64,000 nucleotides of DNA, from positions 4,092,001 to 4,156,000 of the forward strand of contig OY294047.1 in NCBI GenBank assembly GCA_958510825.1. The letters are read 5' to 3'. How positions within the stretch are numbered: the first letter of the stretch is position 1; every line of letters begins with the position of its first letter. Source of the stretch: Brachypterus glaber (Eukaryota; Arthropoda; Insecta; Coleoptera; Kateretidae). The translations under genes were made by a program, and so were the position numbers. Positions 32,365 through 44,614 of this stretch are shown here, piece after piece. Below the pieces are notes generated by a model. The model was not told the DNA's origin and made no database searches. It saw only the letters and a list, made by a program, of their open reading frames with translations.

Positions 32365-33862
32365 TTCAGTTTGAAAAGGACATGGCACAATTTATAGGGA
32401 ATTTTGGCCCTCGGTGAAATTCGCTAAATTTTTTATATGTTTTAGTTTATACTTTTTTAAAAGGAATTAGGAACGTTTCAAGCACTTTGTATGTACAGTT
32501 TTTTTTGTATAAGGAAAATAAAAAAATATTTTTGCCCTACACTCCTCATAAAAATATTTTTCTAGTAGGCATTGTTTCGTTTGACAACTTGTCAATGAAG
32601 GATATTCTGACGTATTTTTGAAGTTTTTTAGACTAAATTGTCAGTTTTATTGGGAAAAAGTAATGAAATACATATTGAAATTGGACAGAATAATTAAATA
32701 AGATGAAGAAAAGTGCAACAGAAATACTTCTTAAGGACTAAATTAGTGAAATACGTGAAATAAGTTATTTGCTAACCTGGTAAAAAGTACTAAAACGTAT
32801 ATAAAATTGAACTAAAGAATGAAATAAGAAGAAAAGCAGAATATAAATACGTTTTAAGGGAATCGTTTGTAAAATAATAAGCGATTTTAATGCCGAAAGT
32901 GTATCCCTTATTTTTTGTACGGCAAAAAAAACAATTATTTCCAAAATTCTACATAGAAGAAATTGAATATGTGTTTTTGTAATATAATGTACTGGAACCC
33001 ATGTTAAAACTCCAGAACTTAATAAAATAATAAAATAAGAAGTAAAACAGAACAGAAAAACTAAGTTGAAAGTGAAATACTGTGTTTCTGCATAGAATAA
33101 ATTATCCAATATAACTATCATACCGAGGGCTTCATAACAGGGCTGTATCAACCGTGTTAACATGTAGCAGATATGCCCTCGATTTGCTATGAAGCCCTCG
33201 ATATGATTTAAAATATGAACACTAAAAAAAAGAATCCATGAATCAAGAAAATCCATCTTTCGATTATATTTTAAGCCAAATTCTCTTATTTTTGGACTAG
33301 CATTTCTTATGAACCTAATAACTGGCGCGGGTCTTTGAATGGAAATCCGCGCTCTTCATTTAAGATGTTAGCCTTAAAATAAGAGAATATGGTGTTGTAC
33401 TTATCAAAAGACATGTGTCCTTGATTCAATTCTTTTTCACAGTATTACATTAGGACATTTTTATAAAAAAATAAATAAAATGTTTTCATTTCCTCCCATT
33501 CGGGGCATCTGCTGTTGACCACCTTGACGGTTGCATACAAAGCAATTTACTTGAAAAAAGGCTCTAAAAGCCATGCTAAATTAATTTTATATTACTAATA
33601 ATATATAAAAAAATTGACAGACATCAGTTTGACTTATACCAATCAAGCTTTTTTCTTAATCATTAAGCTAATTAAACTTATTTTTATGAGGAGTTTGGGG
33701 CAAAAATATTTTTTATTTTTGTTATAGAAAAAAAACTGTACATACAAAGTGCTTGAAACGTTCCTAATTCCTTTTTAAAAAGCATAAACTAAAACATATA
33801 AAAAATTTAGCGAATTTCACCGAGGGCCAAAATTCCCTATAAATTGTGCCATGTCCTTTGTT
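32365..33862. mobile_element. Foldback element with ~190-bp inverted arms
   Basis: Left arm 32375-32560 and right arm 33684-33860 are inverted repeats sharing GGACATGGCACAATTTATAG, TTTGGCCCTCGGTGAAATTC and CAAGCACTTTGTATGTACAG. The interior of about 1.1 kb is AT-rich without a transposase. The 163-codon frame within it (32765-33256, minus) is hydrophobic and Ile/Phe-rich; I regard it as compositional. Confidence 0.65.
33117..33207. repeat. Foldback hairpin with CGAGGGC arms
   Basis: ATCATACCGAGGGCTTCATA pairs with TATGAAGCCCTCGATATGAT; an inner ACAGGGC / GCCCTCGATTTG pair continues it. It sits in the middle of the foldback element. Confidence 0.6.
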
Positions 33863-34199
33863 TCAGCGCACAAAAATAACTATGAAAAAATTTGGTTAAC
33901 AAAAATTGGCTTTATTTTATTTGTAGGCCTGTGATATTATCGAAAAAAAAAACAAGAAAAATTATTTTAGATATCTTAAATAATATTTTAATAATAATTT
34001 AATGCCAGAATATGAGTTGCACTTTTTTGTATTTACTTTTTTAATTTATTAGTTTCATGCTTTTTAGTGGTCTTTAGAATGACACGATTTCTAGGAAGAC
34101 AAGTTTAAAAAGGAGGTACACACTTAACCACAAGTCTACACACAAAAAAAGAACATTAATATATAATTTAGCAACAGATAGAAGGTTTTCAATTTTTAT

Positions 34200-34510
34200 T
34201 TTTTTTTGCTAAAAAATGAGATTTTTTAAGATGTTTTTTGTAAAATAATATTTATGTCACTCAAAATTAGTTTAAAAGTATAATTGATGTATTTGCACCA
34301 TGATAAACCATTTTTCAAAAATTGTTTGATTTTTTAATGAAATTTTGACGCAAATACCCATTTTTAACCCTATTTTAAACCCCCAAAAGCCCAAAAAAAT
34401 AAAAAAAATATGTGGGCAAATAGAGAATTTTATAACCTTTAAAATGATGTATCACCCGACTCCCTTTTCTGTTCAAAAAATATTTCCCCTTGCCCCCTGA
34501 CTCCATTGTA
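34200..34510. mobile_element. Diverged relative of the Tc1-like MITE family
   Basis: Shares AATTAGTTTAAAAGTATAAT, AAATACCCATTTTTAACCC, GAATTTTATAA and AAAATGATGTATCAC..GACTCCC with the right half of the 656-725 bp elements, but lacks recognisable termini. Confidence 0.5.
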
Positions 34511-34942
34511 TCCCATAAGAACACCAAATATATACCAAAAAATTATTTGGGTTATGTTATTTATGTGTTCTAAATTTTAAGTTGTTATATTAAGCCGTTA
34601 AAAAGTTAAAGTGGGGGGGGGGGGCGTTTATTAGTGAGATATAATAATTAGTCACTGATAAATTTTAAGTAATGATGGCTAATTTTTTAATAATTACTAA
34701 AAAAGTTCTCTATGCGTATATTGTAATGTTGCAATATTTTTTACTGTGTAGAATATTTAGGTTTTCATATTAACCGCAAAATTAATGTTGATCAGCCAAA
34801 AAAACTGCCTTAATAATCTAGAGGCATTTTGGCTTTGTTAGTCCAAACTATTAGCTTGTGGTTTTACCGTAATTATTAAATTATAATTGACGGTTGCCTT
34901 ATGTCAGCAACTTGTATGGAAGGTTTACTTAAAAACCTTTAA
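34511..34942. other. AT-rich stretch, nothing recognised
   Basis: Includes a G-run (34613-34623). No gene. Confidence 0.35.
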
Positions 34943-34950
34943 ATTAAAAG

Positions 34951-35057
34951 TAGAGCACTAGATAGGTAGGTTTGTTAGGGTAGGTGGGTAGTTTGAGTGG
35001 TTCCGTAGATTGTAAACTACCTACCTACCCTAACAAACCTGCCTATCCAGTGCTCTA
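34951..35057. mobile_element. hAT-type foldback MITE, 107 bp
   Basis: Nearly perfect hairpin: TAGAGCACTAGATAGGTAGG continues for over 40 bp and pairs with the right arm ending in AGTGCTCTA. It is flanked by 8-bp duplications ATTAAAAG (34943-34950, 35058-35065). TAGAG fits YARNG. The loop is about 20 nt. Confidence 0.8.
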
Positions 35058-35119
35058 ATTAAAAGTAAACCAAGCTCTTTAAAGTAAAGAGATATACCCA
35101 AACTAAAAATTTTATAATA

Positions 35120-35782
35120 AACTAGATGAAACGTTGCAAGCACCCTGTCAAAACATCGGCACTATTGTACACTAGAGCCATCTAGTTTGCAAATTTCAAA
35201 CTAGGTGTTTTGTTTGATTTTAAATTCTGTATCTTTAAAACATTATATTCTAACAAAAAACTGTATATAACATTTTTTATAGGGCTTAAAAAGAGCTTTT
35301 ATTTAAAATATAATTTTTTGAAATCGGGTTATAAATAGATGCTAAAAAAACCAAATACTTGGTGCTCAGTGGTCAATGGCATCGATATAGCCTGACACTG
35401 ATCAAACCTCACTGGCGCCGATTGCCTTTTTCAGTTAATTAATAATTGAAATTTGGCGAAGGCGTACTCCCTAGATATATTGGTTCGAAAGTCAATTAAA
35501 GCCGGTGGTTCCCTCTACTACTAGCCCACACAAGTCCTGGACTTAGGGGATGCTTAATTAAGTAGAATAGTACGAGGTTAAAAACAAACAAAACAAAACA
35601 AAAATTGCCTTAATTATAAACAAAAAACGCTAAAAATAGGAGTTTTACCCTATTTTTACCCCCTTACCCCCAATCGTTTACCCCCAAAATCTAATCAGCT
35701 CTTCGGAATACGATAAGAAACAATATTCAAAAAACCTTAAGTCAATATCTCATGTAGAAATGGAGTTGGAGAGTTTACACCC

Positions 35783-35814
<32 letters not shown>

Positions 35815-35952
35815 GGACGGACGCAAAATTTTTTTTTACTCGAATGGTCTAAAACGTCGAGAAATGTGAAAAAAACGTGGTCAAAGATTTTGACTTTTCG
35901 GCGAAGATTTCAATACATCGGCACTCTTAGTAGCACTAAGTGCCGATGTAAT
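35120..35952 (-). mobile_element. ACATCGGCAC-ended element, copy 2
   Basis: Inverse copy of 16655-17328, same ends and the same (GACA)n tract, here followed by GACGGACGGACG. Part of its interior has been replaced by a SINE (35358-35606). Confidence 0.65.
35358..35606 (+). mobile_element. tRNA-derived SINE, copy 1
   Basis: tRNA-like head with an A box (GTGCTCAGTGGTCAATGGC) and a degenerate B box (GATCAAACCTC), followed by the shared body CACTGGCGCCGATTGCCTTT, GAAATTTGGCGAAGGCG, GCCGGTGGTTCCCTCTACTA and AAGTCCTGGACTTAGGGGAT. It ends in an ACAAAAC-type A-rich tail. Inserted inside copy 2 of the ACATCGGCAC element. Confidence 0.75.
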
Positions 35953-35959
35953 ATAACCA

Positions 35960-36440
35960 TGGGGAGTGTGGATCTAAAATTTGCAGACTGAAAATATTTC
36001 CCAACTTAAACTTGAGAAATTTCCCAACTTCCAAAACAGGCCTTTTTACTCCTGCAAAAATGTTGATGACTAAAAAAAAACTTAACCCTGCCAGGAATTT
36101 CGATGCCTAAAAAAAACTCCCCACCCCCAAAATTTTTTTTACCCCTGCCAGACATGTTGATGACCAAAAAAAACAGATATTTTTTTCACCCCCGCCAGAA
36201 GTTTTGATGACTACAAAAAAAAAAGGTCCACACCGCTGAAAAAATATCTAACTGTACTACTGCCATTTTCCCAACTAGAGAACAAAAGATTTATCCCCCG
36301 ACCAATTTCCCAACTGTATCCCTTAATTGTCACAACTATTCTACCAAATTCCAAAATCTACCACTCAATTTATACAATTATACCAACTGAACAGTAAATT
36401 TTCCCAATTCAACAGGGAATTTTTCCAGCTTGGTTGGGGG
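35960..36440 (+). repeat. TTTCCCAACT-rich repeat, larger copy
   Basis: Tandem-like blocks of CCCTGCCAG(A/G), GTTGATGAC(T/C)AAAAAAAA and TTTCCCAACT, with the same order of motifs as 2760-3112 in its right half. Confidence 0.55.
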
Positions 36441-37757
36441 TGTCGCTTGGACTTATTTTTTATTTTTTACTTTTTAGAGACATAAAAGTCGGTTCATTTT
36501 TTTGTTAAAACTTTTTTTCTTTTACTTTTTAGAGACACAGAACATATAGATTTTTAACGTCATCTAAGCTAAATTATAGTTGTCCTTCCATGTCGGCAAG
36601 CTGCTGACGTCACCACGCACTAAGATAAATTTCCATATTTAAATAATTTAAGGTAATTTCAATTCTTTATGGTGCGTGATTTAACTATTTAAACACAGTG
36701 TAAAGAATTGTCTATTTTATTAGTATTATAAATGTTATTAGGAGATTGAGGGGTATATTTGACCGATATTGCTAACAACGAAAAACGTGTAGACTGAGGC
36801 TGGTAGGTTTGTTCGGTTTCTTGGCGTTCGTTATTTTACAGGACGCACTGTATATGTCCAAAATATTAAGTATATTTTGACTAATTTTAAAATAGTGAAG
36901 CGCGGTCCAGAGGCCTGAATATCAATAATACATACAACGATGCTGTAATTTGCTTGATCTGCTGTCATGTGTCTTGTGCGAACGCTTTAATGTTAAGGTA
37001 GCCTGTGTACTGCACCTGAGACTTTCCTTTTTTTTAAAGGTATTTAGGGTCAAAAAAATTGCATTATACATTTTTGTATAAAAACACAGGGATAACACAG
37101 CCACACAAAATCAAAAAAGTTGGATATCCGTAATAAACTTAATACGTCATTTGGTTTCCTCCATAAAAATAAACAACTTTTGTGGGACATTTTTTTCTAA
37201 AATGCAATACTATGCATTTTAGAAAAAGTCCAAACGAGATATTTGAAAGTTTCAGGTTAAAAAAAAAACACGCGGTATATAATATTTATTTATATTTTAT
37301 GCTAGGCTATACTAGGGTACGCTACACTATGGTAGATCTAGATTTATTTTGATGTTGCTGATGTTATAACCCCACCGTCCTCTATTTTAATTGCTATATT
37401 TTAAATTTATTTCACTAAAACATATCTATATAATTATTTTGTAGATCTCTGGATCATAATTTATGTTTTTTTTTTATGTTATTAATAATTAAAACCATGT
37501 TAAAGTCTCTCAAAGAATAATTTTATCGCTTTAAGGTGTTTTATAATAAAGGTATTAATTCCAAAAATTAGCTGTAAAATTTAATGGACTGTTTTTAAGT
37601 GATACAAATCTAGATATCATAATTATTATGCTTTTATTATCACAGACATAAAAAATAATTTACATAATATGAATATTATCTTGTTTGAATTAGAGTAGAA
37701 TTGAGTAGTTTTATGTCCAAAAATTTTGGAAGCAGTCCAGTAAATAATAAACAGTAC
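36441..37757. other. AT-rich stretch, nothing recognised
   Basis: No coding region or matched repeat. 36575-36625 is less AT-rich (GGCAAGCTGCTGACGTCACC, containing a CRE-like TGACGTCA). Confidence 0.35.
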
Positions 37758-37970
37758 TCGGCGAATTTCCAGTACTCGCATAGGCGCCGCGTCGACTCTA
37801 GCGTTGACGCGAGGTTTTAAATATTTACATTTTTATTTCTTTTTATCTTGATTTTTTTAATGATTTAACTTAAACGAGTAAGGAGGGGAAAAAGTTATCG
37901 ATAAATAAAAATTAAAAACTTTCGATTCTTAAAAGATAAAAATCGAATGTCGGTTTTTTCTTTGAAAAAT

Positions 37971-38042
<72 letters not shown>

Positions 38043-38181
38043 GTATAGTTAATATGTATAGTCAATATTGTTATTTGTAACAAATAAGTCAAATGTTTTG
38101 ATTTAGAGACCTTTATAAAAATTTCCCTCATAATTTGGCATAATTATTCCGTAAGCCTATGTTTCTGTGTTTATTTTCAAC
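37758..38181 (+). repeat. Dispersed repeat with expanded (TA)n
   Basis: Direct copy of 18843-19227; its (TA)n microsatellite (37972-38037) is about 66 bp compared with about 20 bp in the other copy. Confidence 0.65.
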
Positions 38182-39747
38182 TACATAAAAAATACTAGCC
38201 GTAATGTCCCGGAGAGCGCAGCGAACAGTAATTAAAAAACGCCTTTTCTTATAAATCTTGAATGGATCATGGTAGGGATTTGAAAATTGGTATTTAAGCA
38301 TATAATGACAATTGAAAATCGACTAAACCCAAAAAAAAAGATGGCCGTCAAAATTACATTTTTTTAATGGAAAGTCGCAGAAACATGAAATTTGGTATAA
38401 GAGGACTTGGCAACAACTGAAAATGGACAAAATGAAAAAAAAGCCCCTTAAGTATTTGCCCAACATACAAAATTACATTTTATGTTTTTGATACTACAAT
38501 TAATTTAAAAATTCAAAAAAACACTGTTATTTCATAGATTTAAGTTTTCACTTCTGTCAGCAGTCCCCATGACTGCCCATGACTTTTTTTTATTTGACTT
38601 TAAGGTTAATAATTTATATTGAATTATTCAGAGTCACATAAACGCTTATCTTACACGAACGCATTTATTACTGCTAATGATCTACTTATTGATAGATAAA
38701 TCAGCAGCATTTATGTCTGCAAATTAACTTACAAATCCAAGGTCAATAACTTTCTGCTATGCCCTGCTAAAACAAGTTGTCCTATCTGCAAAAATTCACT
38801 TTTCGAGAAAAGCACACCATTGTATTGCTTTACACTAGCCCCAAGTGCCTGCTAAAAAGAAATGTCCTATTTAAAACCCAAATCTTAAAAATGCCTATTA
38901 GGCTTAAAGATGTTTGTCCTATGAAAATTTTCAATGTTTTCTAATAGTCCTAACTTTCTCAGATAGAACAAATGTATTTAGTATGACAATTTATTTTTCT
39001 GACAAAAAAAAATATATTTTTTTTGAAGGATTTTACTTATTTTTGATATAAAAAAAAGGCAGAACCTAAAGCCATATTTTTTTATACACACTCAGAAAAT
39101 TTCGTTGTATTTTTAATACTGAATATTATTTGTTAATATATATTTTTTATTTATATCGGCACCATTGTTATTTAATACTTTACTTGTCATATTAAATAAT
39201 GCAATCAATGTGTGTATTCTAAATAAAATGTTGTCATACTAACATAGAGACCGTGGTGGTACATTTGGAACCCCACGCAAAATGTGTTTATTAATACTGT
39301 AACATTTGGTAAATTATATCACAGTTATAGTTTGGTATACTTTAAGTTGTAGTTGTTGTGTTATTAATCTAGTTTAAAGTATGTTACAGTATTTAGTAAA
39401 ATAATAATTGGTAAATAATATCAAAATTTTAATTATTTGCAAAAAAGTCCAAAGGTACACGACCTTAAAATCAAGGTTTTGGACAATTTTTGACCATTTT
39501 CTGATTTTCTCAAAAAGCAAGTTTGAAAAAAAATTTAATAAAGTATTTTGTAGATAATTTTATAATCTTTCTTTTTTTAGTAACTTATTTAAAAAAAATC
39601 GACTGTTTAGAAGTTATTTGCAAAAAACTGCAAAAATTGTACCTTAAAATCAAGAAGGTGGAGCGAGCTCAACTTCAATTGATAAGGACTTTTGGTACGT
39701 TCTTTAGAATGGTCGAAACTATATTTCTACCAATTTTGAAAACTTTT
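38182..39747. other. AT-rich stretch, nothing recognised
   Basis: No gene. CCGGAGAGCGCAGCGAACAG (38209-38228) stands out by GC content but has no partner arm. Confidence 0.35.
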
Positions 39748-40112
39748 GCGTAACGGAATTTAATAAATTTAATGTTTATTTCCTAAGCTTGGCAGATGTA
39801 TTTTTATTTCAACATAAATTACTAATTAGTGGCCCATAATTCCCTTTTTCACACAAAAATTGACGAAACTATGCATATTTAAATAATATTGCAATCAGTA
39901 AAAAAACTGCTGATATTGATATTAAAAAAAAATCTTACGGCCCTGTTCTTGCGTGATCTTGCCGATGAATCATCGGCGATGATACATTTTCGCGCGGAAT
40001 GTGTACTCACAGAACACCAATGTGTGTAAATGTGACAGTTTGTTACACAGGGGGGGGGGAAGTGGTCATTTTTTTTGAAAAATTGCGTTACGTAATATTT
40101 GAACAGCCCCTA
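39748..40112 (-). mobile_element. GGGGCTGTTCA-ended element, short copy
   Basis: Inverse, internally deleted copy of 58388-58965. Shared blocks are TTGCCGATGAATCATCGGCG, TTTCGCGCGGAATGTGTACT, TGACAGTTTGTTACACAGGG and the terminus ACGTAATATTTGAACAGCCC. A third terminus of the same type lies at 41053-41077. CCGATGAATCATCGG is itself a perfect palindrome. Confidence 0.6.
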
Positions 40113-41397
40113 ATGGCGCTGGTATATCAATCTATATCACCACTTAAATAAGGGATTATTGGTAAAATGAGCGAGTGTAATAATAATTGCGAATGTGATC
40201 AGTAGCGATCGACTGAACAGTAATGAGCCAATTAAGTCCATCAAACTGCCTGTCCATATTCGACTAAATGCAAACAAACACCGCACAAATTAACGAACGA
40301 ATAAATGAAGGATAATGATTTGCCGATTTCAATTAAACAAAAAATATCGCTTCTCATTTCAAAACTAGTTATGTGAACCATTAGTAATCCACTGAGAAAC
40401 TACTAGAATTAAGCTTTAATAACACCAGGCAATATTTACTTTTATTTAATTTTACCGACTGCGCCAAAAAGTAGATTTTTTGCTGACTAAAGGGCGTTAG
40501 CCCAGCGGTAATTAAATATATTAAATATTAATATTCATCACTTATCACTTATCACTTGGTTGTAAATTTAATATGTTTTAGAAATACGAAAATATTGCAA
40601 TTTAAATATGTTTCTGATGCTATTTTAAAGTACTTAAAACTATTTTTTCCATAAACATGTATATAAATGAACATAATCTTTTTCTTCATTATTTCTTTTA
40701 CTTTATTTGTTTTTAATTTTTCTCAAAACTATATTAAATGGACTTACACTGTTTCCCAAATAATTCAAATTGAGCATTAATTTGCGTTTGCTGCAACATT
40801 AGTACACGAAGCTATAAAAACCCATCACTAGATCTATTAATAACGAGCGCTACTCAAGATTTTATTTTGTCTGACCTGAAAGCAGAAGCTTTTTATTATG
40901 ACCAGTGTACAATGGTTGGAATTAACGATGGCTTTGTACAAGCCGCCTGCGAATAAAGAATAGCTTCTAGTTATTAAGTAATAAGACGGAATAATTTTGT
41001 ATACGGCGATTATTTGTTTATTCAAAATATAACTGTCCAAAATGATCAAAATTTGCGTTACGTAATAATTGAACATTCCCTAAGTCATAAAACATGGTTT
41101 TGAAATACTGACAAATAACTTTAATCGCAATTACATACATATTGGAAATAATTGTTGATAGAAAAATTAAGTAGTTTGATTCAACTAAATTGACTTGAAC
41201 TTTCTTTCTTATTTTTTTATGTACTAGTATATTCTATTTTAATTTTTAATTTTGTTTCCAATATGGACCTTAAGGACCTTATAGGGAGCGGGGGTCAAGA
41301 TGTAAGACATATGCCAACAGTAAAAGTATAAAATCCTGAATCTCAAGAAGTACTAAACCGATTTTTAAGAACTGTTGAAACCAGAACCAACAAACCT
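40113..41397. other. Unique, moderately AT-rich region
   Basis: 40140-40400 is less repetitive than its surroundings and contains AATTAACGAACGAATAAATG and TTTCAATTAAAC blocks that could bind homeodomain proteins; this is only suggestive. 40541-40560 has TCACTTATCACTTATCACTT, a short tandem repeat. No gene recognised. Confidence 0.3.
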
Positions 41398-41452
41398 TTT
41401 CTTCTTCTTCTTCTTCTTCTTCTTCTTCTTCTTCTTCTACTTCTTCTTCTTC
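41398..41452. repeat. (TTC)n microsatellite
   Basis: About 18 TTC units with one ACT interruption. Confidence 0.9.
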
Positions 41453-42061
41453 AAAGAATCGTAGCCTTTTCCTTTGAAATTTAGCCAGCTCTATACAAAT
41501 ATATATTTGTACCCTATTTTTTCTTCCTGTAATCTAGGAATTCGGGTCACAACGAAGTGGTCTGGGAATTCCCATCCCCGAAGTCCAAATTTCTGGGTGA
41601 CTCGCAAAAAGCTTCTCACTGTGTAATGATATTTGCGCAAACGCTAACTTGTTATCTTTAAACTTATTAAAAACTTATCTTCCACTTTGTACGTTTCAAA
41701 TTAAATTCATCAAAATTTTTTGCGATATTATTTAGTGTTTATGTTACCAATTTAAGGTTCTTTTTACTCTATGCTTTTGTGTGCATATTATACTATGTTA
41801 ATTTCTTCAAATTAACTTTAATTAGCATTATGTACTAATATTACGCAATAGTCTGTGATAAAAGTCATCTTGATCCTGGCCTTATTCCAATTTTAGACCT
41901 TATTTTAATTTTTAGTCGATTTTTGACACTTTAAGCTCACGACCATTAAACGTTATTTGTTTTGGATAAAAATTGATGGGAGGTTTATTGGGATCCTATG
42001 GACCCCAAAATCTAACGAGTTCGAAAATACCTCATTTTTGAGTGGTACCCCAATGTACCTA
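41453..42061. other. AT-rich stretch, nothing recognised
   Basis: No gene or repeat recognised. Confidence 0.35.
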
Positions 42062-42295
42062 TACTCCATTTAATGAGAGAATGCCACTTTGACGTCATAT
42101 GGCGTAAATTAAATAGCACTCTGTAGGCTAATTGATATTTATTTCTTAAGACTTAATAAATGATTTTTTAGATATACATGTTTTATATAAAAATTATCTA
42201 TTAAGTTTTAAGAAATAAATGCCAATTAACTTACAGAGTGCTATTTAGTTTGCGAGCTGTGACGTCAGAGACTTATTCTCTCATTAAATGGAGTA
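42062..42295. mobile_element. Palindromic MITE (TACTC ends), copy 1
   Basis: Foldback of 234 bp with arms TACTCCATTTAATGAGAGAA, TGACGTCA, AGCACTCTGTA, TTAATTG and TTTATTTCTTAA around an AT-rich centre. Flanking TA on both sides suggests a Tc1/mariner-type TSD. Copy 2 is at 51521-51754. Confidence 0.65.
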
Positions 42296-42655
42296 TAGGT
42301 ACTTGACCTAAGTAATTAGTTCTTTGTGTATGCCAAGTAACCTGCTCGGCACATCCCTTTTTATCTTATTATTACACCTAGTTTTAAATGAATAACTTCT
42401 TCAGAAACTAATTATAATGAAATGTTTGCGCGGTTCTTTCTATGAACAGAAGCTTTTTGTTAAATGAATATTCGTTAATTAGTTAAGATTAAAGATTAAA
42501 TTAGTTTTGATGATAATTGATTTTTTAATATTTTTTAATATGAACATTTTTTTTACCTTCATATTTTTTAATAATAATTTTAAAGAAATTAAATACATTT
42601 TTTTTTGTTAATACTAGAGATATTGTGATTATATTAATTAGTACGTATTAACATG
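42296..42655. other. AT-rich stretch, nothing recognised
   Basis: Nothing recognised. Confidence 0.35.
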
Positions 42656-42657
42656 TA

Positions 42658-43344
42658 CAGTGCGGTCCAAAAGTCACCCCCCTTTTAACTTTTGATCGAG
42701 TTGATATATCGACTTCAAATTTAGAACTCTTAAATAAGACAACTTAAACTATCTTTTAGCATATATTTGATATTTTCAACTCTTAAAATGTGGGCAGGGC
42801 GGCATGGGGGGACATTTTTTTAAATGGAAAGGGGGGTCGTGTGATACATCATTTTAAAGCTTATAAAATTCTCTATTTAAACTAACATTTTTAAATTTTT
42901 TAAAAATGTTTTTTAAGGTTTTGATTTTTCAATTTTTTTGTGCTAAAACATTCGATTTTTTAAGTTTTTTTATTATAAATTTTTATTTATGTCAACTAAA
43001 ATTAGTTTAAAAGTATAATTAACATTTTTTATGATAAAATTAGGCATTTTTAAAAAATTATTTTTTTTTAGATGAATTTTGACATTAATACCCATTTTCA
43101 ACCTCATTTTAAACCCAATTTTTTTTTTTTTAATTTAAAAATATGGAGTTAAATGGAGAATTTCATAAGCATTAAAATTATGTATTACACGACCCCCCTT
43201 TCCATTAAAAAAAATGTGCCCCCATGCCCCCCTGCCCACATTTTAAGAGCTGAAAGTATTAAATATATGCTAAAAGATAGTATAAGTTGTCTTATTTAAA
43301 AGTTCCAAATTTGAAGTCGATATCTCAACTGGTTCAAAAGTTAA
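42658..43344. mobile_element. Tc1/mariner-type MITE, copy 1 (right end lost)
   Basis: Begins TA-CAGTGCGGTCCAAAAGTCAC, as in Tc1-like TIRs. Inverted arms of about 250 bp share AAATAAGACAACTTAAACTA, TGTGGGCAGGG and GATACATCATTTTAAAGCTT. The last about 25 bp of the right TIR are missing. Confidence 0.7.
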
Positions 43345-43683
43345 CCGGAATACAATATAAAACTATATCTATAAGTAGATCTAAATTTAAATGAGTAGTC
43401 AATACTTTTCTAGATTTCATCCTATTCAAAAAAAAAATCTAATCTTAAACATCTTTACTCTAAAATTGTGATTTTGGAGTTTCAATATTTTAATTTTGCG
43501 GAGATTACAGGTGTTAAAGGCTTTGGTTATTTCTAAACGATTGTGAATAAAATCTTTTAAACGCCCTAATTAAAAATTACACATTTTTGTAGATGAACAA
43601 GTGAAGCAAATACTTAATTTAAAGTGTAGGTTTTAACCCACTTTGGGTTAAAGAAAACTTCCTTAATTTGTAAGGGTTTGAAA
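43345..43683. other. AT-rich stretch, nothing recognised
   Basis: No gene recognised. Confidence 0.35.
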
Positions 43684-43831
43684 GAATAGTAGTTTATGAC
43701 ACAAAAACGAAAATTACTGGTTTTAGGGCGAATACGGAGATTGCCATCCAAGATCGGAGGCGAGGTTGGCAACCGTCATCGCCCTAGAAACAGTTTTCCT
43801 TCGTTCGTGTAACATACACTACTTTCTATTC
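43684..43831. repeat. Foldback hairpin with GC-rich centre
   Basis: GAATAGTAGTTTATG.. pairs with ..CATACACTACTTTCTATTC; an inner TTTTAGGGCGA / TCGCCCTAGAAA pair surrounds a GC-rich centre with GGAGGCGAGGTTGGCAACC. Its left terminus resembles those of 14570 and 63797. Confidence 0.6.
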
Positions 43832-43857
43832 GATTGTAATATATTAATAAAAACATT

Positions 43858-43929
43858 TGTTGCCGACGTTTTTGTCAGTTTTAACGAATGAAATGCCCAT
43901 TCTAGAGAGAAGAGTTATTAGTTTGTTGA
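43858..43929 (+). mobile_element. hAT-type MITE, right-end fragment
   Basis: Matches the last about 70 bp of 8696-8949 (GTTTTTGTCAGTTTTAACGA, GAGAAGAGTTATTAGTTTGT). The left part is missing. Confidence 0.6.
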
Positions 43930-44614
43930 TTAAGTCACATCGCTAAAGCTACACCCTTTAAAATAATATCTCATTCCAACAAACAAAAATTTGTTCCATT
44001 GAAAGAATTATATTCAATAAGTTAAAATGTTGTCATAAAAGAAAATATATTTTTTTTAAAAATAATGCCATTAACTTGGTTTATTTTCCATTAAAATATG
44101 AAACGTTTAAAGGAAAATATGTTAGTTCTTCAAAGAATAGTAATTATATACCAAGGTAGATAAGATAAGATCCGTAGCATCGAGGGATATAAGAGTGCGA
44201 AGCTATAATAATCTGCCATGGTATATGTATTATTTTTTCACTACTAGAACTATTTAAACAAAAAAAATTGATTTTTTTTCCAACAAGAAAATTAAAAAAA
44301 GGCCTATAACTCGGAACCCCGGTGCCTAAGGTATGTTCTTGAAAAAGTCCAAACAAAATTAATCTACATAAAATGCCTTTCTAATGACATATAATTCTTT
44401 GCTGTTGAGGGTGGTCCCAAATCCCTTATAAAAATGCCCATTCTCCTTTCAAGTCGTTCGGATAATTCGTTCTTAAGTTATCGTGTATAAAAATCGTGAC
44501 ATCGGACAGACAGACAGACGGACGGACAGACGGATAGACGGACATTTTTTAAGTTTCTTATTTTTTCATGAAACACATTTGTATCCGAATTTTTTTTGTC
44601 TAGGACGTTTTTTG
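43930..44614. other. AT-rich; CCGTGAAGATATG-family part and (GACA)n
   Basis: 44502-44545 is a GACA/GACG/GATA tract. From about 44550 TTTCTTATTTTTTCATGAAA and CACATTTGTATCC match the repeat at 53761-54268, which continues after the foldback at 44850-44925. Confidence 0.4.

Noticed and set aside
32765..33256. 163-codon minus-strand frame
   Set aside because: Peptide is dominated by Phe, Ile, Leu and Tyr with no recognisable motif and lies inside a foldback element; AT-rich composition explains it.
36595..36620. CRE-type TGACGTCA regulatory site
   Set aside because: A single 8-bp match with no gene nearby; the same word also occurs in the palindromic MITEs.
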